Source of the DNA: Gammaproteobacteria bacterium | GTDB taxonomy: Bacteria > Pseudomonadota > Gammaproteobacteria > Steroidobacterales > Steroidobacteraceae | NCBI GenBank assembly: GCA_027451085.1 | Contig: DAIDKA010000022.1 | Coordinates: 1 to 6,102, forward strand | Direction of reading: 5' to 3' | Length of the DNA: 6,102 nucleotides | Shown here: positions 1-5,578 of the stretch, in pieces | Position numbering within the stretch: position 1 is the stretch's first letter | Layout: every line of letters starts with the position of its first letter | Translations under genes and position numbers: made by a program | Notes under the pieces: model-generated | What the model saw: the letters and a program-made list of their open reading frames with translations, nothing else | Told to the model about the DNA's origin: nothing | Database searches by the model: none

Positions 1-1
1 G

Positions 2-1384
2 CACGCGCTCGTCCTCGCCTTCAGCGAAGGCAATGCGCTTGGCCCGCGAGGCGCGCGCGGTGCCGAACACCGGCCGCGTCAGCATGCCGCCGGAGGAGAA
101 CTGATGCGCCAGCTGCTGGCGATAGGCTTCAAGGTCGGCGATCGGCCGGGTGGCGACTCCGGATGCGGCGGCCGCGGCGGCCACCGCCGGCGCGATGCGC
201 AGGATCAGCCGTGAATCGAACGGCTTGGGAATGATGTAATCGGTGCCGAACTCCAGTTCCTGGCCTGCGTAGGCGCTGGCCACTTCCTCGCTGATCTCGG
301 CCTTGGCGAGGTCGGCGATCTCCTTCACGCAGGCGAGTTTCATCTGTGCGGTGATCTTGGTGGCGCCCGAGTCGAGCGCGCCGCGGAAGATATAGGGGAA
401 GCACAGTACGTTGTTGACCTGGTTCGGATAGTCCGAACGGCCCGTGGCGATGATGCAGTCCGGGCGCACTTCTTTGGCCAGTTCCGGGCGGATCTCAGGC
501 TCGGGGTTGGCAAGAGCCAGGATGAGGGGCTTTGCAGCCATGCCCTTGACCATTTCCTGTGTCAGCACGCCGCCGGCGGAGCAGCCCAGGAACACGTCGC
601 TGTCCGGCATGACGTCGGCCAGGGTGCGCAGGCTGGTCTTTTGCGAGTAGCGCGCCTTTTCCGCCGTCACTCCGTCGCGGCCATCATGGATGAGTCCCTT
701 CGAGTCGCATGCGAACACGTTGCTGCGTTTGAGTCCCAGGCCCACCAGCAGGTCGAGGATGGCGATGGCCGCGGCGCCGGCGCCGGAGACCACCAGCTTC
801 ACCTCGCCGATGTTCTTGCCGACCAGTTCCAGGCCGTTGTGAATGGCCGCGGCAGAAATGATGGCAGTGCCGTGCTGGTCGTCATGGAACACCGGAATGT
901 TCAGGCGTTCGGTGAGCTTGCGCTCGATGTAGAAGCACTCCGGAGCCTTGATGTCCTCCAGGTTGATGCCACCGAGCGTCGGTTCCAGGGAGGCTATGAT
1001 CTCGATCAGCTTGTCCGGGTCGCGCTCGGCAAGCTCGATGTCGAACACATCGATGCCGGCGAACTTCTTGAACAGACAGCCCTTGCCCTCCATGACAGGC
1101 TTGGCCGCCAGCGGCCCGATGTCACCCAGCCCCAGCACCGCCGTGCCATTGGTGATTACGCCGACGAGGTTCGAGCGCGAGGTGAAATCCGCCGCCGTGC
1201 GCGGATCGGCCGCGATATCCAGACAGGGGTAGGCGACCCCCGGGGAGTAGGCCAGCGACAGATCGCGCTGGTTGGTCAGCGGCTTGGTCGGAGTGACCGA
1301 GATCTTGCCCTGGGTCGGCAGGCGGTGATAGTCGCGGGCGGCGTCTCGAAGAGCAGCTTCAGCGGGGGACAGCTTGTTGGACAT
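2..1384 (-). CDS. maeB: NADP-type malic enzyme with C-terminal phosphotransacetylase domain, N-terminal 461 residues (partial at left edge)
   Basis: Cytoplasmic oxidative decarboxylation of malate to pyruvate, linking the TCA cycle to pyruvate/acetyl-CoA and supplying NAD(P)H. I translated the minus strand from the ATG at 1384-1382; the frame is open to the window edge. It follows E. coli MaeB (as I recall that sequence) almost without gaps. Visible motifs: AYSPGVAYPCL with the probable catalytic Tyr46; AAKPVMEGKG with Lys95; metal ligands Glu143/Asp144 (NLEDIKAPECF) and Asp169 (FHDDQHGTA); dinucleotide-binding VVSGAGAAAIA (198-208); ANPEPEI (292-298); and TGRSDYPNQVNNVLCFP (314-330). From about residue 434 (RPVFGTARASRAKRIAF) the chain enters the linker and start of the phosphotransacetylase-like domain, which in this family gives acetyl-CoA control. 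E. coli MaeB is about 759 aa, so roughly 300 residues lie outside the window. No clear Shine-Dalgarno precedes the ATG (the upstream bases are GACCCGACCCACC). NADP rather than NAD use is inferred from the family. Confidence 0.97.
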   Translation of the reverse strand, partial: MSNKLSPAEAALRDAARDYHRLPTQGKISVTPTKPLTNQRDLSLAYSPGVAYPCLDIAADPRTAADFTSRSNLVGVITNGTAVLGLGDIGPLAAKPVMEGKGCLFKKFAGIDVFDIELAERDPDKLIEIIASLEPTLGGINLEDIKAPECFYIERKLTERLNIPVFHDDQHGTAIISAAAIHNGLELVGKNIGEVKLVVSGAGAAAIAILDLLVGLGLKRSNVFACDSKGLIHDGRDGVTAEKARYSQKTSLRTLADVMPDSDVFLGCSAGGVLTQEMVKGMAAKPLILALANPEPEIRPELAKEVRPDCIIATGRSDYPNQVNNVLCFPYIFRGALDSGATKITAQMKLACVKEIADLAKAEISEEVASAYAGQELEFGTDYIIPKPFDSRLILRIAPAVAAAAAASGVATRPIADLEAYRQQLAHQFSSGGMLTRPVFGTARASRAKRIAFAEGEDERV

Positions 1385-1416
1385 GGTGGGTCGGGTCGCT
1401 AACAGATATTTAAAGA

Positions 1417-1433
1417 GGGCGGATTCTCCGCCC
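1417..1433 (-). terminator. Probable intrinsic terminator downstream of the tannase-family gene
   Basis: A perfect 7-bp inverted repeat (GGGCGGA / TCCGCCC, 3-nt loop) lies between the esterase stop codon and the malic enzyme start. Read on the minus strand, the hairpin is followed at once by TCTTTAAATAT, a short, imperfect U-rich tail. It would separate esterase transcription from maeB. The same AT-rich stretch (1406-1414) is also the only -10-like sequence in front of maeB, about 23 bases from its ATG, so terminator tail and promoter may overlap. The U-tract is weaker than that of the 5440-5470 terminator. Confidence 0.55.
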
Positions 1434-1448
1434 CCGGTGGGTCGAAAG

Positions 1449-1473
1449 CCAGAGGCCTGCCCCGGGCCCCTGG
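1449..1473 (-). terminator. Second GC-rich hairpin after the tannase-family gene
   Basis: On the minus strand CCAGGGGCC and GGCCTCTGG form a 9-bp stem with one G-U wobble and a 7-nt loop, starting 20 bases after the esterase stop codon. Only CTTTCG follows, so it is a poor terminator alone. It may protect the mRNA 3' end or add to the hairpin at 1417-1433. The structure is read directly from the sequence; the role is inferred. Confidence 0.35.
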
Positions 1474-1492
1474 CGCGGAAAATGACCCTTGC

Positions 1493-3058
1493 CTAAATGT
1501 GGCAGCTGAAGTTCGCAGCGTCCTCGGAGTTGCCACTGCCCTTGTACTGGGCGTGCTGAGGATACGGGCACAGCGGCCGGCTGCGGCCCGGGAAGTCGTG
1601 GCCCGTGGCGATCACCCGCGCCGGCGCCTTGCCCTGTTCGACCCAGCTGACGATGGCCGACAGCATGTCGAACTGGTCGAGTGTCGCCTCACCACCAGCA
1701 CAGTGGCTCATGCCCGGCACCAGGAACAGGCGGCTCCAGCCGTCGACCGGGCCCGGGCCATTGGCGCTGTCCCTGCCCAGCTGTTCGTAGTAACGCACCG
1801 TGTCGAGGGCCGAGAACCACGGATCGCTCATGCCGTGGAAGAAGATCAGCTTGCCGCCATGCGCGGTGAAGGACGACAGGTTGGTCCAGGCATCCGTGTC
1901 GCCTGCCATCTCCCGCGCATCGTGCGCCGCCGCAGCCCGGGCTGCCACGTCCATGGTGGTGTCCGTGGGCGCCGGTCCCACCGGCACGAGCGCCCCGTTC
2001 AGCAGGCCGGGTATGCCCATGCCCTTGAAGCCGATGCCGGTGTCATAGGCAAAGCCGGTATAGATCGCGATGCCCTCGGGGGTTTTGGGTCCGGCAAAGC
2101 CGGCCTTGATGGCATGGACCTGTGCGGTGGTCAGACACTGGTCGGTCTTTCTGCCGGTAGGGCACTGCAGCACCGCGGGATCGAAGTGACAGCCGCGGAC
2201 GTTGAAGATCATGCCGTCCTTGACTCCGTCGAGCGCATCGCAGGCCTTGAGCAGACTGTCGACGAACAACTTGCGGTCGCCGTCGGACAACGCCTGGCCG
2301 GTGATCGGGTGGCCCTGCGCATCCTTCGGCGCCACCGCGTTCAGCTGGGTGCTGATCCAGGAGGTGGCGAGGTTCGAGTAGTTGGTGCGCATGGCGGGGG
2401 CACCGGCCACGATGCCGTCGAATTCGTCCGGATAGCGTTGTGCCGCGATCATGGCCTCGCGGCCGCCCGTGGAGCAGCCCACGAAGTAGCTGTGTGCCGC
2501 CGCATTGCCGTAATGCGCGGCGACCAGCGGTCGCGCCACCGCCATGACCTTGCCGATGTCCTGGTACAGGAAGTCCAGCAGCGCCTGCTGATCCGCCATG
2601 AAGCTGGAGTCGAACACGGCGCCCTCGTGTCCGGAATCACTGCTGACCACGGCAAAACCACGGACGAGGGCGGGTGTATTCCCCGCTGCCGTCGAGCCCG
2701 TCGGCGGCAGCACCGAACCGTTGAGGCCGCCGCCGCCCTGGTACAACAGACGGCCGTTCCAGTGCTCGGGCAGAGCCAAGGCGAAGCGGATGCCGTAGGG
2801 CTTGCCATCGCGGCCGGTGTGGGCGCCGATGATGCCTTCGATCTGGCAGCGCGCGGGTGCCTGCAGGGCCGGGCCGGGGGGCGCACCGGGCGGGGCGGCG
2901 ATGGGGCCAGCGCCAAAGGCCTCAGCCTTCCGGATCGTGACACCGGGACCGGCCGCGAATTTCAGCAGGTCCGAGCAGCTGCCGGCGGCATGGGCCGCCG
3001 GGCAGCCGATGACAGTGAGGGCAAGCAGCGCGGCGACGCGCCTGAACTGGTTACGCAT
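1493..3058 (-). CDS. Secreted tannase/feruloyl esterase family serine hydrolase
   Basis: Alpha/beta-hydrolase with a lid domain, in the family of fungal tannase and feruloyl esterase B, bacterial chlorogenate esterases and MHETase (Pfam tannase). It should cleave a carboxylic ester, probably of an aromatic acid, outside the cytoplasm. An N-terminal export signal (MRNQFRR, then a hydrophobic run) ends at AHA (22-24). The nucleophile is Ser196 in GCSTGGR; the acid is Asp412 in HGMSDPWF; the base is His452 in PGMSHCAGG. Cys195 and Cys453 flank Ser and His and should form the family's CS-D-HC disulfide. CDALDGVKDGM (273-283) matches the lid calcium loop (Asp274, Asp277, Asp281). The other mature cysteines (28/71, 273/290, 299/308, 497/519) fit the remaining four disulfides. 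At 521 aa it is shorter than MHETase, mainly in the lid. The residue after Ser is Thr, as in feruloyl esterases, not the Glu of MHETase, so PET-monomer hydrolysis should not be assumed. A GGGGGA run lies 3 bases before the ATG. Exact substrate unknown. Confidence 0.93.
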   Translation of the reverse strand: MRNQFRRVAALLALTVIGCPAAHAAGSCSDLLKFAAGPGVTIRKAEAFGAGPIAAPPGAPPGPALQAPARCQIEGIIGAHTGRDGKPYGIRFALALPEHWNGRLLYQGGGGLNGSVLPPTGSTAAGNTPALVRGFAVVSSDSGHEGAVFDSSFMADQQALLDFLYQDIGKVMAVARPLVAAHYGNAAAHSYFVGCSTGGREAMIAAQRYPDEFDGIVAGAPAMRTNYSNLATSWISTQLNAVAPKDAQGHPITGQALSDGDRKLFVDSLLKACDALDGVKDGMIFNVRGCHFDPAVLQCPTGRKTDQCLTTAQVHAIKAGFAGPKTPEGIAIYTGFAYDTGIGFKGMGIPGLLNGALVPVGPAPTDTTMDVAARAAAAHDAREMAGDTDAWTNLSSFTAHGGKLIFFHGMSDPWFSALDTVRYYEQLGRDSANGPGPVDGWSRLFLVPGMSHCAGGEATLDQFDMLSAIVSWVEQGKAPARVIATGHDFPGRSRPLCPYPQHAQYKGSGNSEDAANFSCHI

Positions 3059-3083
3059 GATTCCCCCGGGTGGTCGGATTCAC

Positions 3084-3089
3084 ATGATA
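3084..3089 (-). promoter_or_regulatory. Candidate -10 box for the tannase-family gene
   Basis: TATCAT on the minus strand matches TATAAT at five of six bases and would give a leader of about 20 nt before the ATG at 3058. No -35-like hexamer is found at 15-18 bases spacing, so it would need an activator or another sigma factor, or it is chance. Confidence 0.25.
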
Positions 3090-3141
3090 CGACGCGGGAG
3101 CCGGGGTGGCTGCTTGCGAGTGCGAATTCTTTTCCCGCCGG

Positions 3142-3153
3142 GCACAGGTGTGC
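3142..3153. repeat. 12-bp inverted repeat, possible operator
   Basis: GCACA and TGTGC are perfect inverted arms separated by GG, in the middle of the divergent intergenic region and just upstream of the weak dehydrogenase promoter candidate. The position suits a regulator acting on both genes, but the arms are short and chance is possible. Confidence 0.3.
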
Positions 3154-3244
3154 TGGCTGGATTGCGCGGCTGTTGGCTTTGCAACTATTGTGTGACGATG
3201 CTCGCCGCAGCCAGGGCATGGATGGACATCAGCGCGCTGCGCCC

Positions 3245-3249
3245 GAGGG
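3245..3249 (+). promoter_or_regulatory. Ribosome binding site of the PQQ dehydrogenase
   Basis: GAGGG lies 10 bases before the ATG at 3260. This supports that start over the in-frame ATG at 3218, which would add 14 residues (MDGHQRAAPEGFYH) ahead of a complete signal peptide. Confidence 0.6.
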
Positions 3250-3259
3250 TTTCTACCAT

Positions 3260-5413
3260 ATGCGTACTCATTTTCTCGCAGCGCTCGGCGCTGCGGCCGT
3301 TACGGCTGTCCTGATCCTGTCGGCGCCTGCGCGGGCCGCCACGGTGGATCCAGCCGATCTGCCGAAGAATGCCGGCGAGTGGCCCTCGTACGGCCGTGAC
3401 TACAGCGAGCAGCGCTACAGCCCGCTGCAGCAGATCAACGTCGACAATGTCAGCCGGCTGGGCCTGGCCTGGTACGCGGATCTGCAGGAGAAGGGTGGCA
3501 GCTACGAGACCACGCCCATCGTGGTCGACGGCCGTATCTTCATCAGCACGCCCTGGAGCAAGGTCTACGCCTTTGACGCGAAGACCGGCAGGCCGCTGTG
3601 GAAGTATGACCCGAAGGTGCCGGGGCAGTATGCAGTCAAGTTGTGCTGCGGCATCGTCAACCGCGGGGTGGCGTACTGGAACGGCAAGGTCATCTGGGGC
3701 ACGCTCGACGGGCGCCTGGTGACGGTCGACGCCAAGACCGGTCGCAAGGTGTGGCAGGTCCAGGCCACCGATCCCTCCAAGTGGCAGTCCATCACGGGCG
3801 CGCCGCGCATCGCCGACGGGCGCATCTTCATCGGTGAGGCCGGTTCCGAGTTCGAGCAGCGCGGTTATCTCGCCGCCTACAGCGCCGACACCGGCAAGAG
3901 ACTGTGGCGCTGGTGGGTGGTGCCCGGCGATCCCGCCAAGGGTTTTGAGCAGCCCGAACTCGCCATGGCCGCCAAGACCTGGCATGGACAGTGGTGGAAG
4001 GCCGGCGGTGGCGGCACGCCCTGGGATGGCATCACCTATGACCCGGTGACCGGATACGTCTACGTCGGCACCGGCAACGGCGCGGACTGGCCCGCGGAAG
4101 TCCGTTCTCCCGGCGGCGGCGACAATCTCTTCACCGCCTCGGTCGTGGCCATCAATGCGAAGACAGGCAAGTACGTCTGGCACTACCAGGAAACGCCGTC
4201 GGAGAGCTTCGATTTCGACAGCACCGCGCAGCTGACCACCGCGGATCTCGTCATCAACGGTGAGAAGCGTCACGTGGTGATGCACGCGCCGAAGAACGGT
4301 GTTTTCTACGTGCTCGACGCCAGGACCGGCAAGGCGCTGTCAGCGGACCTGTTCATCCCGTCGGCCAACTGGCTGACCGGCTTTGACTCGAACTTCCGGC
4401 CGATCCTCAACCCGGATGCCAACTACGGCAAGACCGGCAAGGGCTGGTACCTGGTCGGCTTCCAGTCGCATGTCTGGAACCCCATGTCCTTCAACCCCGG
4501 CACGGGGTATGTGTACATCCCGACCAACTACGGCAGCTTCGGCTACGTGGCCGAAGCCGGCGCGAAGATGGGCAACCAGATGCTGTCCATCGACATCACC
4601 AAGCGCCCGCAGATGCCGCAGCCCAAGATGGTCGACGGCCCGCGGTCCTATCTGCAGGCGTGGGACCCGGTCAAGCGCAAGACAGCCTGGATCCAGCCGG
4701 AGGGCACGGCCCGTTCCGGCACCATGACGACCGCCGGCAACCTGGTGTTCCAGGGTAATACTCACATGTTCAATGCCTTCCGCGCCGATAACGGCCAGAA
4801 GGTGTGGAGTGCAGAAACCCAGGCGCAGATCACCGGCGGTTCGGCCAGCTACGAGATTGACGGCGTGCAGTACATCGCCACCGTGGCTGGTGGCCAGGCC
4901 GGCTTCGGTGCTTTCGGTCCCGATGCCTACCACGCACCCAACTATGCCCGCCTGCTGGTGTACAAGCTCGACGGCACGGTGAAGCTGCCCACGCCTGCGG
5001 TCTATACCCCGCCGACGCTCAATCCGCCGCCGGAGTTCGGCACGCCTGAGCAGCTGGCGCTGGGTGAAAAACAGTACATCGCCCACTGCACCGCCTGCCA
5101 TGGCAACACGGCGCCGAACGGTCGCGCCGTGAGCAGCATGTTCCCGGACCTGCGTTATTCCGGGCAGCTGTGGACTGCGGATGGATTCAAGGCGGTGGTG
5201 CTCGGCGGCGCGCTGCAGCAGAACGGCATGGTGTCGTTCACCAAGGACCTCACGCCTGCGGACGCGGAAGCCATCCGCGCCTACATGGTGCACCAGGCCA
5301 CTCTGGCCAAGAACGCACCGCCGCCGCCGCGCTTCGGGCCGGGTGGTCCGGCTGGTCCGCCGCCCGCGCCGCATGGTGCTGCTGCGCCCGCGCAGCCTGC
5401 ACTGCACCAGTAG
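3260..5413 (+). CDS. PQQ-dependent quinohemoprotein alcohol dehydrogenase (periplasmic, PQQ + heme c)
   Basis: Oxidises an alcohol to the aldehyde in the periplasm, passing electrons from PQQ to a fused cytochrome c. The 717-aa length is usual for type II quinohemoprotein alcohol dehydrogenases. Residues 1-26 are a signal peptide ending APARA, cleaved before Ala27. The eight-bladed propeller covers about 30-575, with repeated AxDAKTGxxxW-like blade motifs. PQQ-site features: Glu83 (YETTP), vicinal Cys129-Cys130, Arg135 (VNRG), Trp255 (GGGTPWDG) stacking on PQQ, and Lys345 (HAPKNG). Calcium and catalysis: Glu197, Asn273 (GTGNG) and probable base Asp318. A Pro-rich linker (577-592) leads to a cytochrome c domain with CTACH (610-614); Met657 (GMVSF) is the likely axial ligand. 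The only four cysteines are the vicinal pair and the heme pair. Oddities: Phe317 where Trp usually precedes the catalytic Asp, HVWNPM (404-409) where the family usually has HNWHPM, and a Pro/Gly/Ala-rich tail (686-717). It is divergent from the esterase and ends before a strong terminator. Substrate not readable from sequence. Confidence 0.96.
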   Translation: MRTHFLAALGAAAVTAVLILSAPARAATVDPADLPKNAGEWPSYGRDYSEQRYSPLQQINVDNVSRLGLAWYADLQEKGGSYETTPIVVDGRIFISTPWSKVYAFDAKTGRPLWKYDPKVPGQYAVKLCCGIVNRGVAYWNGKVIWGTLDGRLVTVDAKTGRKVWQVQATDPSKWQSITGAPRIADGRIFIGEAGSEFEQRGYLAAYSADTGKRLWRWWVVPGDPAKGFEQPELAMAAKTWHGQWWKAGGGGTPWDGITYDPVTGYVYVGTGNGADWPAEVRSPGGGDNLFTASVVAINAKTGKYVWHYQETPSESFDFDSTAQLTTADLVINGEKRHVVMHAPKNGVFYVLDARTGKALSADLFIPSANWLTGFDSNFRPILNPDANYGKTGKGWYLVGFQSHVWNPMSFNPGTGYVYIPTNYGSFGYVAEAGAKMGNQMLSIDITKRPQMPQPKMVDGPRSYLQAWDPVKRKTAWIQPEGTARSGTMTTAGNLVFQGNTHMFNAFRADNGQKVWSAETQAQITGGSASYEIDGVQYIATVAGGQAGFGAFGPDAYHAPNYARLLVYKLDGTVKLPTPAVYTPPTLNPPPEFGTPEQLALGEKQYIAHCTACHGNTAPNGRAVSSMFPDLRYSGQLWTADGFKAVVLGGALQQNGMVSFTKDLTPADAEAIRAYMVHQATLAKNAPPPPRFGPGGPAGPPPAPHGAAAPAQPALHQ

Positions 5414-5439
5414 CCAGTCTGTTTCTTTGAAAATAATCG

Positions 5440-5470
5440 GCCCGGCTCCCGCAAGGGGCCGGGCTTTTTT
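5440..5470 (+). terminator. Strong intrinsic terminator after the PQQ dehydrogenase
   Basis: GCCCGGCTCC pairs with GGGGCCGGGC (one G-U wobble) across a loop of about five bases, followed by six T (5465-5470). It starts 26 bases after the TAG stop at 5411-5413. The A-rich bases before it (GAAAATAA) could give weaker activity on the other strand. It separates the dehydrogenase from the amine dehydrogenase gene. Confidence 0.9.
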
Positions 5471-5578
5471 GGTGCGCCCGGCAGGGCCCGCTTTTCATGA
5501 CACGGCGTGTGCTTGCTCTTTTCGGTTCCGGCATGTCACTCTTTACGCAATGGGTGTGGTTTCCGGGGTCGAGCTATC
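5471..5578. other. Intergenic leader of the amine dehydrogenase gene
   Basis: 108 bases between the terminator and the GTG start, holding whatever promoter serves the next gene. I see no convincing -35/-10 pair. Only a weak purine run, GGGG (5565-5568), lies 10 bases before the GTG. The next gene's frame is closed upstream by TGA at 5498-5500. Confidence 0.4.

Larger units (their letters stand above)
3059..3259. promoter_or_regulatory. Divergent intergenic region between esterase and PQQ dehydrogenase
   Basis: This 201-bp gap must hold the 5' signals of both flanking genes because they point away from each other. For the esterase, TATCAT on the minus strand (3084-3089) is a 5/6 match to a -10 box 25 bases before its ATG, but I see no convincing -35. 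For the dehydrogenase, a weak pair is TTGCGC (3162-3167) and TATTGT (3186-3191) with an 18-base spacer. Between them lies the inverted repeat GCACA-GG-TGTGC (3142-3153), a possible operator half-site pair. Bases 3230-3239 (CAGCGCGCTG) are a 10-bp palindrome. No other gene is supported here. Confidence 0.5.

Noticed and set aside
641..1402. A 253-codon plus-strand open frame opposite maeB
   Set aside because: It lies antisense to an unmistakable malic enzyme and has no domain or RBS; it is a high-GC shadow.
1493..3058. Naming the esterase an MHETase (PET-monomer hydrolase)
   Set aside because: The fold markers are shared by the whole tannase/feruloyl esterase family. The lid is shorter, and Thr follows the nucleophile instead of Glu, so substrate cannot be assigned.
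1499..3259. A plus-strand open frame of about 587 codons opposite the esterase gene, continuous with the PQQ dehydrogenase frame and giving an apparent 1304-aa protein
   Set aside because: It is codon-aligned antisense to the real esterase gene. It stays open because the esterase uses no TTA, CTA or TCA codons, as expected at high GC. The antisense translation has no recognisable domain, and the dehydrogenase has its own RBS, ATG and signal peptide at 3260.
3218..3259. Upstream ATG at 3218 as the start of the PQQ dehydrogenase
   Set aside because: It would place 14 hydrophilic residues in front of a standard signal peptide and has a poorer RBS than the ATG at 3260.
3185..5407. Two long minus-strand open frames (366 and 355 codons) opposite the PQQ dehydrogenase
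   Set aside because: They are codon-aligned shadows of a gene with clear family motifs. Their translations are low-information, rich in Arg, Gly, Val and His, with no motif.
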